Shown piece by piece: positions 25,577 to 35,109 of a DNA stretch of 64,000 nucleotides. Under the pieces are notes generated by a model. That model saw nothing but the letters and a program-made list of their open reading frames with translations. It ran no database searches and was not told the origin of the DNA. The position numbers and the translations under genes were made by a program. How positions within the stretch are numbered: position 1 is the first letter of the stretch; each line of letters starts with the position of its first letter. The DNA is from Verticiella alkaliphila (lineage in GTDB: Bacteria; Pseudomonadota; Gammaproteobacteria; Burkholderiales; Burkholderiaceae_B), in contig NZ_JADCNH010000017.1 of the NCBI RefSeq assembly GCF_018904615.1, forward strand, positions 18,522 to 82,521. The letters run 5' to 3'.

Positions 25577-28186
25577 TCATGCCTTGTCCGCGAATGCCTT
25601 GAGCAGATCCTGCGTGACGGTTTGCGCCGCACCGGCGTAGTCTGCCCACGGGTCCGTCCATTGGGCGAGCAGCGTGGGCACGTTGCGGATGTTGAAGACG
25701 GCGCCGCGCAGATCACGGCTTGGCGCCAGGTCTTCCCAAGCCAGAGGCAGGGAGACAGGGGCCCCTTGCCGGGCGCGCGCCGCGAAGGCCGCGATTGCCG
25801 TGGCATTCTCGCCGTTGCGCAGGTAGTCGATGAAGATGCGGCCCTGGCGGCGCGCCTTGCTCATGTTCGCGGTATAGCGATCCGGCATGAGCCCGGCCAG
25901 GTGCCGCGCGAGCCCTCCAGCAAACCGCTTGGCCGCATCCCAATCCAGCGTACGACGAATCGGTGTCACCACGTGCAGCCCCTTGCCGCCCGTCGTCTTG
26001 AGAAAGGGGACCAGGCCGATCTCGCGCAGCAGGGTTGCCGTCAGCTGGGCGGCTTCCACGAGCGCGGGCCAATCGACACCGGGGCCAGGGTCCAGATCGA
26101 GCGTGAGGCGATCGGCACGATCGGCCTTTGGCAGCGTCGAACCCCACGTGTGTAGTTCGATGACGCCGTTCTGTGCGAGCGCGACCACGCCCTTGGGCGC
26201 GGCCACGAGGATGTGCTCGCCGTCGCGACGTATGCCGGCGGGCAGCCGCTGAGCGATGTGCTTCTGGAAGAAGCATTCCGCCTGGGTGCCTTCGGGGCAG
26301 CGCAGCATCGCCAGGCGACGCCCCCGCAGGTGTGGCATGAGGTATTCGCCCACGGCCTCGTAGTACGTGGCCAGATCCAGCTTGTCGATGTCGGGATCCC
26401 GAAAGAGCAGGCGATCCGGGTGGGTGATGCGCACACCCGCCACCGGGTTCGGGCGTTCTGCGCCGCGGCCTCGCGATGGCCGGGCGGCGCTGTCGGGTCG
26501 GGCCGCGGTGCTGCCGCGACGGGTCGTGGTGCGGCGCCCGGTGGCGGCCGCGGATTCCGCAGGGTCATCTGCCGGCGGCGGGGCCGCTGTCTCGCGTCCC
26601 ACGTCGCGCGCGGGTTTGTCCTGCCGCAGCCCGGCGAAGCTCGCCTGGCGCAGCACGTTGTCGCTCGTCCAGCCCGCGAACTCGGCTTCCACCACCAGCG
26701 TTGGCTTGACCCAGAAGATGTCGCGTGGCCCGCCGGTGGCGAAGCGGCGCTGGTTGGGCGGCAACGGGGCGGAAAAAGGGCTCGTCGCCACGGTGATCTT
26801 GCGCAGCCTCGCATGCAGGGAATCCAGCGTGTCGCTGTCGAACCCAGTGCCGATACGCCCGGCGTAGACCAGCTTGTTGCCCTCGCGTACGCCGACCAGC
26901 AAGGCGCCGAAGCCGGTGCGGCTGCCCGCGGGACTGGTGTAGCCGCCGATCACGAACTCCTGGCGCGGCCGGCACTTGAGCTTCACCCAGGTGGACGAGC
27001 GTGCCGCGGTGTAGGGCGCATCGGCCTGCTTGGCGATGAGCCCTTCCAGTCCAAGCCGGCACGCCTGGTCCAACGCCTCCTGCGCACTGGCGGCATCCGG
27101 CGCGTCGATGCGGTCGGTGAAGCTGATGGGGGCCCCTTCGATGGCGGCAATCAGGGTCTGCAATTGCGCCTGGCGGTCCTCCAGGGGCAGCGCGCGCAAG
27201 TCCTTGCCGCCCCAATAAGGCAGATCGAACGCAATGAAGTGCAGCGTGTCCGCCCGCGCATCCAGGGCATTCTGCAGCGCCTGGAATTCCGTCTTGCCGT
27301 TCTCGCCGAAGACCACGACCTCGCCGTCGATCCAACCTCGGCCGAGGTCCAGCGCGGCGATGGCGTCAGAGAGTGGCTGCATGCGCGCTGTCCAGTCCTT
27401 GCCGGTGCGGCTGATCCAGCGAACGTCCTTGCCGTCGATACGGCACAGCATGCGATAGCCGTCGTACTTCAGCTCATAGCGCCAACCCGGGCCGGGCGGC
27501 GGGGCGTCGACCAGCGTCGCGAGTTGGGGCGTCAGGCGCTCAGGCAGGGGCGCTCGCTTGGCCTTCGGCGCACGACGCGGGGCCGTCTTGTCAGGCGCTT
27601 TGCTGGCGGCATGCGATGGCGCCTTCGCCGAGCCGGCATCGGCCGGCTGCGACGCCGTCACGGGCGTGATCGCTTCCGCATCATCGCCGGGCACGACGAA
27701 TTCATCGTCGCGCTTGCGCAGCAGCCAGGATTTGCCGCTGCGACCGGTACGGATCAGGATCCATTCGCCTTGCAATACCCGACCTTGCAACGTGAAATGC
27801 AGCCGCCCCTTGTCCAGTGCGGCGGCAGGATCGGCATCGATCGGCGCCCAGGTCCCACCATCCCAGATGTCGACATGGCCGGCGCCGTAATGGCCTTCGG
27901 GGATCTCGCCAGCGAAGGTCGCGTAGTCGATCGGATGGTCTTCCACGGCCACGGCCAGGCGCTTGGCGGCAGGGTCTCGCGATGGCCCCTTGGGCACGGC
28001 CCAGCTGCGCAGCACGCCATCGAGTTCCAGCCGGAAATCGTAGTGCAGGGCACGGGCTTCGTGGCGCTGCACGACGAAGATCGGTGCCTGCGCCTGACGT
28101 CGCTTGCCTGCGCGCTTGCCGCTAGGCTCGGCCGTCGCCGAGAAATCGCGCTTGTCGCGGTAGGCAGTGAGGGCATCCCTGGCCAT
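25577..28186 (-). CDS. ligD: Multifunctional NHEJ DNA ligase LigD
   Basis: 869 residues with domain order phosphoesterase - ligase - polymerase, as in Pseudomonas LigD. The PE domain (about 35-185) has FVVQRHEARALHYDFRLELDG with the catalytic His residues. The ATP-dependent ligase domain (about 230-530) has the adenylation lysine in ELKYDGYR and the later EGLIAKQ motif. The primase-polymerase domain (about 590-860) has LDLDPGPGVDW (catalytic Asp pair) and TGGKGLHVVTPI. An Ala/Arg-rich linker separates ligase and polymerase. Works with Ku, encoded 12 bases upstream, in non-homologous end joining; the pair forms an operon. Confidence 0.95.
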   Translation of the reverse strand: MARDALTAYRDKRDFSATAEPSGKRAGKRRQAQAPIFVVQRHEARALHYDFRLELDGVLRSWAVPKGPSRDPAAKRLAVAVEDHPIDYATFAGEIPEGHYGAGHVDIWDGGTWAPIDADPAAALDKGRLHFTLQGRVLQGEWILIRTGRSGKSWLLRKRDDEFVVPGDDAEAITPVTASQPADAGSAKAPSHAASKAPDKTAPRRAPKAKRAPLPERLTPQLATLVDAPPPGPGWRYELKYDGYRMLCRIDGKDVRWISRTGKDWTARMQPLSDAIAALDLGRGWIDGEVVVFGENGKTEFQALQNALDARADTLHFIAFDLPYWGGKDLRALPLEDRQAQLQTLIAAIEGAPISFTDRIDAPDAASAQEALDQACRLGLEGLIAKQADAPYTAARSSTWVKLKCRPRQEFVIGGYTSPAGSRTGFGALLVGVREGNKLVYAGRIGTGFDSDTLDSLHARLRKITVATSPFSAPLPPNQRRFATGGPRDIFWVKPTLVVEAEFAGWTSDNVLRQASFAGLRQDKPARDVGRETAAPPPADDPAESAAATGRRTTTRRGSTAARPDSAARPSRGRGAERPNPVAGVRITHPDRLLFRDPDIDKLDLATYYEAVGEYLMPHLRGRRLAMLRCPEGTQAECFFQKHIAQRLPAGIRRDGEHILVAAPKGVVALAQNGVIELHTWGSTLPKADRADRLTLDLDPGPGVDWPALVEAAQLTATLLREIGLVPFLKTTGGKGLHVVTPIRRTLDWDAAKRFAGGLARHLAGLMPDRYTANMSKARRQGRIFIDYLRNGENATAIAAFAARARQGAPVSLPLAWEDLAPSRDLRGAVFNIRNVPTLLAQWTDPWADYAGAAQTVTQDLLKAFADKA

Positions 28187-28198
28187 GCGTCACTCCGC

Positions 28199-29281
28199 TC
28201 AGGCGGCGCGCCGACGCGGGGCCGTCGTCTTGGCGGGGCGTTTTGCCGGTGCCGCACGCTCAGATGCTGTCTTCGCGGGCCGCTTGGCCGCACGCCTGCC
28301 TGCCGCCTTGGCCGCTGTCTTGGTGGCTGTCTTGCGCGCCGTCGACTTGCCAGCGGATTTGCCGGCCGCCTTCGTCGCCCGCTTGCGCACGGGGGTCGCG
28401 TCCGCGTCGTCCGATGCGCTTGCCTTTCGGCCCCGGCGCGGGGTGGCCTCCTCGTCGTCATTGGCGGCGGACTTGCGCCCCGTGCGGGATTCGATGCTCT
28501 GCTTGAGCATGGACACCAGATCGATCACCTTGGCGCTGCTGCGCGTGCTCGGGGCATCGCGGGAGGGTTCGGTGAGGGTGTGGGTCTGGCCCGCATCGAT
28601 CTTCTCTTCGATGCGCGCGAGCAGATCCTCGCGATAGGCATCGCGGAATTGCGAGGGCTCCCAGGCTTCGGTCATGTCGTCCACCAGCCGACGCGCCATG
28701 TCCGCCTCGCGGCTGGAGATGCCGGCCTTGTCGAGGTTGCCTGCGGGCACGTCCAGGTCGTCGCGGGCAATGATCTCGTCGGCATAGCGCATGGTGTTGA
28801 GCACCAGCATGTCATCCACCACCATGACGGCCGCCAGGTGCTGCTTGGTGTGCAGGATCACGTTGGCAATGCCGATGCGGTCGGCCTTGCGCAAGGTTTC
28901 GCGCAACAGCACATAGCCCTTGGTGCCGCGCTTGTCCGGCACCATGTAGTAGGGCGTCTCGAAGTAGTAGGGCGGCAGTTCCTCGGCCTTGACGAAGCAC
29001 ACGATCTCGACCGTCTGCGTGGCCGTCGGGTTTGCCTGGCGAAAGTCTTCGTCGCTCATCAGCACGTATTCGCCCTTCTCGTACTGATACCCCTTGGCGA
29101 TGTGCTCGGATTCGATGGTCTTGCCGGTGACCTTGTTGATGCGCTGATAGCCCACCGGCGCCATGTCGCGCTTGTCGACCCAGTCGAAATCGAGATTGGC
29201 GCGGCGTGCGCCGGGATGCAGCACGATGGGCACGTGCACCAGCCCGAACGAGATGGCACCTTTCCAGACGACGCGTGGCAT
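28199..29281 (-). CDS. ku: Ku protein, non-homologous end joining
   Basis: 360 residues. The Ku core (residues 1-260) begins MPRVVWKGAISFGLVHVPI and has the ring-forming beta-barrel sequence typical of bacterial Ku, with the SREADMARRLVDDMTE helix at its end. Residues about 265-360 form a Lys/Ala/Thr/Pro-rich tail, an extended minimal-lysine C-terminus that in other bacteria promotes DNA binding and threading. Homodimer that binds double-strand ends and recruits LigD. First gene of the ku-ligD operon. Confidence 0.95.
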   Translation of the reverse strand: MPRVVWKGAISFGLVHVPIVLHPGARRANLDFDWVDKRDMAPVGYQRINKVTGKTIESEHIAKGYQYEKGEYVLMSDEDFRQANPTATQTVEIVCFVKAEELPPYYFETPYYMVPDKRGTKGYVLLRETLRKADRIGIANVILHTKQHLAAVMVVDDMLVLNTMRYADEIIARDDLDVPAGNLDKAGISSREADMARRLVDDMTEAWEPSQFRDAYREDLLARIEEKIDAGQTHTLTEPSRDAPSTRSSAKVIDLVSMLKQSIESRTGRKSAANDDEEATPRRGRKASASDDADATPVRKRATKAAGKSAGKSTARKTATKTAAKAAGRRAAKRPAKTASERAAPAKRPAKTTAPRRRAA

Positions 29282-29398
29282 GGCGATTCCTCCGACCGTT
29301 GTAGCGGCGCGCGCGTGCCGCTACCATGGCCGGGCGCCCATGAGGCGCTCAAGCAACCCACATGCCCACATTTGCCGGGCATCCGAGGAGTCAACGCC

Positions 29399-30070
29399 GT
29401 GATCGTCGTCCATCATCTGAACAATTCGCGCTCGCAGCGTGTGCTGTGGCTGCTCGAGGAGCTGGGGTTGCCTTACGAGGTCAAGCGCTACGAGCGCGAT
29501 GCCAAGACGATGCTGGCGCCGCCTGAGCTGCGCCAGGTGCACCCGCTGGGCAAGTCGCCCGTCATCACCGATGGCGAGATCACGGTGGCCGAATCCGGCG
29601 CCATCCTGGAGTACCTGGTGGACAAGGCGGGCGGGCAGCTTCGCCCGGCTGCCGGCACGCCGGCGCATCGGCGCTACACCTACTGGATGCACTTCGCCGA
29701 AGGTTCGGCCATGCCGCCGCTCCTGCTCAGCCTGATCTTCGGCAAAATCCCAACGATGCCGATGCCATTCTTCGCGCGGCCGATCGCCCGTGCGATCTCC
29801 AACGGCGTGAAAGCACGCATGATCGAGCCCAACCTGCGCAACCAGCTCGCGTACATGGAATCGGAACTGGCGCTGCGCGAGTGGTTCGCCGGTGACGAGA
29901 TGACGGCAGCGGACGTGCAGATGAGCTTTCCGCTGGAGGCTGCGGCGCAGCGGGCGGGGCTCACCGCGGCCACGCACCCGCGTCTGACGGATTTCCTTGC
30001 GCGAATTCACGCCCGGCCGGCCTACCGGGCAGCGCTCGAGCGCGGTGGGCCCTACGCCTTGATGGGCTGA
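29399..30070 (+). CDS. Glutathione S-transferase family protein
   Basis: 223 residues. N-terminal thioredoxin-fold domain with NNSRSQRVLWLLEELGLPYEV and the ITVAESGAILEYL glutathione-binding motif, then an all-helical C-terminal domain. The start is a GTG at 29399, chosen for the GAGGAG ribosome binding site 8 bases upstream and because GST homology starts immediately. The very long plus-strand open frame reaching back to 26213 is antisense to ligD/ku and not coding. Probable detoxification enzyme; substrate unknown. Confidence 0.88.
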   Translation: MIVVHHLNNSRSQRVLWLLEELGLPYEVKRYERDAKTMLAPPELRQVHPLGKSPVITDGEITVAESGAILEYLVDKAGGQLRPAAGTPAHRRYTYWMHFAEGSAMPPLLLSLIFGKIPTMPMPFFARPIARAISNGVKARMIEPNLRNQLAYMESELALREWFAGDEMTAADVQMSFPLEAAAQRAGLTAATHPRLTDFLARIHARPAYRAALERGGPYALMG

Positions 30071-30101
30071 GCGTCAGTGGCCGAGCGTCAGCGGCTGAAG
30101 G

Positions 30102-30461
30102 TCAAATGCAGGGCACCGTCATCAGGATCGGGAAACCAATCCAGACGGTGCCTGCGAGCCCCACGACGTTCAGAACGAACGTCGTGCGCCAGCCGAACCG
30201 CGTGGACGCGTCCTCGCGCGGGGTCATGCGCAGGTGTCCCAGCGACACCCATGTCATGAGCGCGAGCAGGACGAGATGCGCCACCCAGAGCACGACCAGC
30301 ATCCAGTTGATGCCGTGCAGGCCGGCCAGCGTGACGTCGAACCAGCCCTGGGTGCAGGCGAGCGACATGCCGCCATACAGTACGACGAAGCACACGCTCC
30401 AGACAATGACGCCGCCGGTCATGATGAGCAGCGAGACGGGGCCGCGCGGAAACGTGCTCAT
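30102..30461 (-). CDS. Small membrane protein of the cytochrome oxidase operon
   Basis: 119 residues with three hydrophobic helices (about 12-33, 45-72, 92-115). No enzymatic motif. Its ATG overlaps the stop of the fused oxidase subunit gene (ATGA at 30458-30461), so the two are translationally coupled. By position it is probably an accessory or small subunit (subunit IV-like) of this oxidase; that is inference from context. Confidence 0.75.
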   Translation of the reverse strand: MSTFPRGPVSLLIMTGGVIVWSVCFVVLYGGMSLACTQGWFDVTLAGLHGINWMLVVLWVAHLVLLALMTWVSLGHLRMTPREDASTRFGWRTTFVLNVVGLAGTVWIGFPILMTVPCI

Positions 30462-32971
30462 CGTGCCCCCAGCGGAAAGCCGTAGAGGGCGACCAGGGCG
30501 ATGACGCCGGCCGCCGCGGTGTAGCGCCACCAGGTGCGCGCGATGACGAACTCCAGGCGACGCATGGCCGAGATGAACCCATGGCGGCAGCGCTGCGCGG
30601 CGAAGCCGGTCATCAGCGCCCCGATCGCGCAATGCAGGGCCATGTAGTAGCAGAGCACCGCGCTGATGGCGGCGTAGGCGTGGCCCGTGGGCGCCGGCAG
30701 CGCGAGACTGGGCAGCAGGCCGAAGGCCAGCGCGCCAACCACGCTGCCCGCGGTGGCGAGCCAAGCCAGCGTGGCGCCGGCCCCGACTCGACCTGCGCCG
30801 ACACGGGCCAGGCCCAGGCTGGACGTGCCGAGCGCGACGGCGAGCCCGCTCGCGGCCAGAAGCGGCAGCCACGGCGAGGGATCGATGAACGCCGGTGGGG
30901 GCCAGTTCGGTGCGATGGTCCACAGAAACACATAGCCAAAGAGCAGGCACGCGAAGAGCGTTCCGTCGGCGGCCAAGGTGTAGATCGTGCCAGCGCGCCC
31001 GGGGCTGCCTTCCGGATCACCATGGTGAGGCAGCAGCATCAGCCCCTGGCCGACGTTGACCGGCACCGGATCCTCACGTACGCCGGTGCTCCACGCCCAG
31101 CGCAGGAAGAGGGCGGCCACGGCGAACGGAAAGAGGGCGGCAAGCCAGTAGACCTTGAAGAGCACGGCGAGAAAAAAGCCTCCCGTGAGCAGCGTGCCGA
31201 TGATTGGCATGCGGCTGGGGCCGGGCAGGATCACGAGGTGCCGTGCCTCGCCGGTCAGAACGTCCACGCTGATCGTCTCGCGGCGCGTGGGCAGAGCGCT
31301 CCCTGGATAGTGTTTGCCAGCGGCCAGTTCGGGCGCCAGATCGGGGTGGTCCCACAACGGGGTGCGCGAGGTGACGTGTGGCTGGGCGCCGATGTTGTAG
31401 GGCGCCACCGGGGTCGCCGTCGTCCACTCCAGCGTGTCGGCCCCCCACGGGTTGCGCACAGCGGCGCGTCCCATGCTGCCCTGCAAGAAGATGTCGAGCA
31501 CCAGCAGGCCGAAGCCGATCGCCTGCAGGAAGCCGCCGATCGAGGACACCAGATTCAGCACGTCCCAGCCCAGGTGACCGTCGTAGACGTAGACACGTCT
31601 AGGCATGCCGAGCAGCCCGGTCAGATGCATGATGAGGAAAGTGGCGTTGAATCCGATGAAGATCATCCAGAACGCCCACTTGCCCATGGTCTCCGAAGGC
31701 ATGCGCCCCGTCACGTGGGGCAGCCAGTAGTAGATCGCCGCCATCACGGGGAAGACCATGCCGCCCACCAGCACGTAATGCAAGTGCGCAACCACAAAGT
31801 GCGTGTCGTGCACCTGCCAGTCGAACGGCACCAGCGCCACCATGACGCCAGTGAGCCCGCCCATGACGAAGATCGTGAGAAAGCCGAAGAGATACAGCAT
31901 CGGCAGGCGAAATACCGGGCGGCCCGACCACAGCGTGGCGATCCAGGCGAAGAACTGGATGGCCGTGGGCACGGCCACGAGCATGCTCGCGGCCGAGAAG
32001 AAGATCTGGCCCAGATACGGGATGCCCACCGCGAACATGTGGTGCACCCAGAGGCCGAAGCTGATGAAGCCGGTGGCGAGCGCACTACCCACGATCCACG
32101 TGTGGCCGACCAACGGGCGGCGCGCGAACACGGGAAGAATGGTGGACACCATGCCGGCTGCGGGCAGGAAGATGATGTAGACCTCAGGGTGGCCGAACAG
32201 CCAGAACAGATGCTGCCAGAGGAGAGGGTCGCCGCCGCGCGCGACCTCGAAGAACGGCCAGCCGAAGGCGCGCTCGATCTCAAGCAGGATGCTGCCAAGG
32301 ATGAGTGGGGGAAAGCCGATCAGGATCATGCCGGCGGTGACTAGCATGTACCAGGCGAAGATCGGCATCGAGCGAAGGCCCATGCCGGGCGTGCGCAGCC
32401 TCAAGATAGTGACCACGATCTCGGCCGCGCCGCAGATCGCCGAGATCTCGGCGAAAGTGACGCCGATCAGCCAGATGTCAGCCTGGATGCCGGGTGTGAA
32501 CTCCGTGCTCGAGAGCGGCGTGTACATGAACCATCCGCCGTTGGGCGCAAGCCCCAGCAGGAGGGCCGTGATGAGAATGATCCCGCCCGACACGTAGCAC
32601 CAGTAGGCGTAGGCACCGAGGCGCGGGAAGGCGAGATCGCGCGCGCCCATCATCTTGGGCAGCAGGTAGAGCGCAATCCCCTCCAGCACGGGAATGGCAA
32701 AGAGGAACATCATCACCGTGCCGTGCATGGTGAAGAGCTGCGCGTAGAGTTCGTTGCCCAGGAAGGCGTTGCCCGAGGTGGCGAGTTGCGCGCGGATCAG
32801 CATGGCGAGCACGCCGCCGATCAAAAAGAAGATCAGCGCCGTGACGACGAACCGCTGGCCGATCGCCGTGTGGTTGACGGCGCAGAAGATGCGCGCGAGC
32901 CCGTGCTGGGGATCGTTCCAGATCGCCTGAAGGCGGTGATGGCGGGCAATGGGCGACAACGGTTCGGTCAC
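30458..32971 (-). CDS. ctaD: Cytochrome c oxidase subunit I fused to subunit III
   Basis: 837 residues. The first 550 or so form the haem-copper oxidase subunit I with twelve helices: haem a ligand in FTMHGTVMMF, CuB ligand and Tyr cross-link in FGHPEVYI, CuB pair in VHHMFAVG, and HDTHFVVAHLHYVLVGG holding the haem a3 and a ligands. After a linker and two helices, residues about 650-837 form a divergent subunit III-like region with about five helices. Start GTG at 32971 overlaps the coxB stop (GTGA). Terminal oxidase of aerobic respiration in the inner membrane; the fused form recalls the alternative CoxMNOP-type oxidases. Confidence 0.92.
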   Translation of the reverse strand: MTEPLSPIARHHRLQAIWNDPQHGLARIFCAVNHTAIGQRFVVTALIFFLIGGVLAMLIRAQLATSGNAFLGNELYAQLFTMHGTVMMFLFAIPVLEGIALYLLPKMMGARDLAFPRLGAYAYWCYVSGGIILITALLLGLAPNGGWFMYTPLSSTEFTPGIQADIWLIGVTFAEISAICGAAEIVVTILRLRTPGMGLRSMPIFAWYMLVTAGMILIGFPPLILGSILLEIERAFGWPFFEVARGGDPLLWQHLFWLFGHPEVYIIFLPAAGMVSTILPVFARRPLVGHTWIVGSALATGFISFGLWVHHMFAVGIPYLGQIFFSAASMLVAVPTAIQFFAWIATLWSGRPVFRLPMLYLFGFLTIFVMGGLTGVMVALVPFDWQVHDTHFVVAHLHYVLVGGMVFPVMAAIYYWLPHVTGRMPSETMGKWAFWMIFIGFNATFLIMHLTGLLGMPRRVYVYDGHLGWDVLNLVSSIGGFLQAIGFGLLVLDIFLQGSMGRAAVRNPWGADTLEWTTATPVAPYNIGAQPHVTSRTPLWDHPDLAPELAAGKHYPGSALPTRRETISVDVLTGEARHLVILPGPSRMPIIGTLLTGGFFLAVLFKVYWLAALFPFAVAALFLRWAWSTGVREDPVPVNVGQGLMLLPHHGDPEGSPGRAGTIYTLAADGTLFACLLFGYVFLWTIAPNWPPPAFIDPSPWLPLLAASGLAVALGTSSLGLARVGAGRVGAGATLAWLATAGSVVGALAFGLLPSLALPAPTGHAYAAISAVLCYYMALHCAIGALMTGFAAQRCRHGFISAMRRLEFVIARTWWRYTAAAGVIALVALYGFPLGAR

Positions 32972-33944
32972 GGGAGGCTTTCCAGGAAGGTGGCGATGGC
33001 CTCGACGTCCTCGCCGGACAGGTTCTGGTCGGGCATGAGATTGCCGGGCTTGCGCGCCTGCGGGTGGGCAAGCCAGTCGCGCAGGCTCTCGGGTGTATTG
33101 GGCAGGGTGCCCGCGGCGAGCGTGCCGCGCAGGCCGAGATCCGCGAGGTTGGGACCCGGCTGCGCGCTGCGGCTGGCGGGATCCAGGCTGTGACAGGCCA
33201 GGCAGTCGCGCGCGAAGGCCTGGGCACCATGAGTCGTCATGTCCGCCGTGGCGGCGGGCGTCACCAGGGCACGCATCCGCTCGTCCAGGCCGGCCTCGTC
33301 ATGAGCGTGGATGACCAGGCGCATGCGGGCGTGCTGCGCGCCACAGAATTCCGCGCAGACCCCGTGGTAAGCGCCGGGCGCATCGGCGCGCAGGCGCACG
33401 ACGTTGGTGCGTCCCGGAATGGCGTCGATCTTGCCGCCCAGGCGGGCGCCCAGAAGCTGTGGATCACGTCGTTCGTGCTGACGTGTACGTCGACGAAGCG
33501 GCCCGCCGGGATGTGGATCTCATTGGCGGAATACCGAGGCCCACCCGGTGCGTCCAGGTAGATGACCTCCCACCACCACTGGTGCCCGCGCACCTCTACC
33601 CGATACACCGGCTCCTTCGTCGGTAGCGGCAGCATGGACTGTCCGGCGTTGATGCCATAGATCAGCAGGGCGAGCGTCGTACTGATGGGCAACACGAGCC
33701 CACCACCGATCAGCAGCCAATTCCGTGGCGCCTTGCCCGTGCGGCGCCGGTGCATACCGGCATAGAGCGCGAGAACGACTACGAGGAGCCAGACGAGAAT
33801 GCTGCCGAAGAACATCACCCACCAGACCTGGGCGATGTCGGCGGCGGCGGGGCCGGCAGGATCGAGCGTGGACAAGGGTTGACGAATGCAACCGCTTAGC
33901 AGGGGCAGGGCGGTGAGGCCGGCGACGACATGACGAGGAGGCAT
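32968..33944 (-). pseudogene. coxB: Cytochrome c oxidase subunit II with C-terminal cytochrome c domain, frameshifted
   Basis: Two-helix membrane anchor with a lipoprotein-like start (LPLLSGC), then the cupredoxin CuA domain: QWWWEVIYLDAPGG, CuA ligands in VIHSFWAP and CAEFCGAQHARM. After that a cytochrome c domain with CLACH and the axial Met of NLMPD: a caa3-type subunit II. The reading frame breaks between HSFWAP and the expected RLGGKIDAIPGR: the G run at 33444-33446 needs one extra base. Adding one base joins the two halves into one normal protein of about 325 residues. Probably a sequence error, since the operon is otherwise intact and coupled. Start ATG 33944. Confidence 0.9.
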
Positions 33945-34022
33945 CAGGAATGTTCCTTGCAGACGGCGCCCGTTACGCCGGGTGCATCTGTGTTCGGCGA
34001 CGATTCCGCCCGCAGGAGACTC

Positions 34023-34541
34023 ATGGAACGATTTGGCAAGCCCCTCCCGCCTGGCTCCGGCACACTGGTCGCGTTTGCCCGCCACCCGTTGCACCCCATG
34101 CTCGTCACCTTTCCCATCGCGTTTCTGCTCGGCGTGCTGGGGACGGACCTCGCTTTCTGGTACACGGGCGACGCCTTCTGGGCGCGCGTCTCGCTTTGGC
34201 TGGTTGGCGCAGGGGCCTTCATGGGCATCCTCGCCGGCATCGCCGGCACCGTGGAGTTGTTGTGGGTGACCGAGATCCGACGCCGTCCGGCGAGCTGGAA
34301 CCACTTCGTGTTGGCCGTCGCGCTGCTGGCCACGGCCGTCATCAACTGGGTGATGCGCTTGGCCGACCCGGTGGGCAGCATCATGCCAACGGGGCTGTAT
34401 CTGTCAGCGCTGGGTGCCGTACTGGTCGGAGCGGCGGGGTGGCTGGGTGGCAAGCTGGTGTTCGAACACCAGATCGCCGTGGACAAGGGCGAGGACCACG
34501 ACACCGATCCGCTCGACCTGGCGGACGACAGCTCGCGCTGA
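34023..34541 (+). CDS. DUF2231 family membrane protein
   Basis: 172 residues with four membrane helices. The RHPLHPMLVTFPIAFL sequence near residue 20-35 (paired His) is the family signature. Divergent from coxB with 78 bases between, which would hold both promoters. Function unknown; members often sit near haem or respiratory genes, as here. Confidence 0.85.
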   Translation: MERFGKPLPPGSGTLVAFARHPLHPMLVTFPIAFLLGVLGTDLAFWYTGDAFWARVSLWLVGAGAFMGILAGIAGTVELLWVTEIRRRPASWNHFVLAVALLATAVINWVMRLADPVGSIMPTGLYLSALGAVLVGAAGWLGGKLVFEHQIAVDKGEDHDTDPLDLADDSSR

Positions 34542-34563
34542 GCGCGGCCCTGAGGCGGCGCGC

Positions 34564-34995
34564 TCATGCGCCGCTGCTCCACAGGGTCGGCTTGGCAAGC
34601 ACCAGCCACAGCACCGTGCTCACGAGCACGAACGGCACCAACACCAGCGCAATGTGAAAGCTGCGTCGCTCGATGTGTTCGCCCCGCTCGAGCTCCACGA
34701 CACGCCGCCCGCAATACACATGAAAGAATCCCATGCCCGCGACCACCGCGAGTTTGGCGGGCAACCACACCCCCTGGATGGCTGTCGCGTAAACCAGGAT
34801 GGTGCCAGTGATGATCGCGAGCACCGCTGCAGGTGACGTGATCACGATGAAGGTGAAGCGGGTGATGATGCGCATCCGGTGACGTTCGCGCGCGTCGGTG
34901 GCGCCGGCGTAATGGGCGAAGAGTGCCGGCATGTAGAAGAGGCCTGTGCACCACAGGATCAGAAAGATGATGTGCAAGGCCTTGAGCCACGCCAT
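34564..34995 (-). CDS. CopD/HemJ-like four-helix membrane protein
   Basis: 143 residues, four helices. Starts MAWLKALHIIFLILWCTGLFYMPALF, close to the HemJ/CopD family opening, with conserved His9 and the LPAKLAVV and FHVYCGR helices. HemJ is the protoporphyrinogen IX oxidase found in bacteria lacking HemG/HemY; the neighbouring haem-copper oxidase makes that role plausible, but a CopD-domain protein of other function cannot be excluded. Convergent with the DUF2231 gene. Confidence 0.75.
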   Translation of the reverse strand: MAWLKALHIIFLILWCTGLFYMPALFAHYAGATDARERHRMRIITRFTFIVITSPAAVLAIITGTILVYATAIQGVWLPAKLAVVAGMGFFHVYCGRRVVELERGEHIERRSFHIALVLVPFVLVSTVLWLVLAKPTLWSSGA

Positions 34996-35109
34996 GTCGT
35001 CTCCAGCGAAAATGCCTTGTTTGGGCCGTCATGCTGCGCTGCACCAGCGCGGCTGGGAAACGCGGATAATGCGGATATTCCAGAGAACACGCTGCGAGGA
35101 TTCCCCGCC

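Noticed and set aside
26213..29398. A plus-strand open frame of over 1000 codons opposite ligD and ku
   Set aside because: It is the antisense shadow of two highly conserved genes in GC-rich DNA; only its end, from the GTG at 29399, is a real GST gene.
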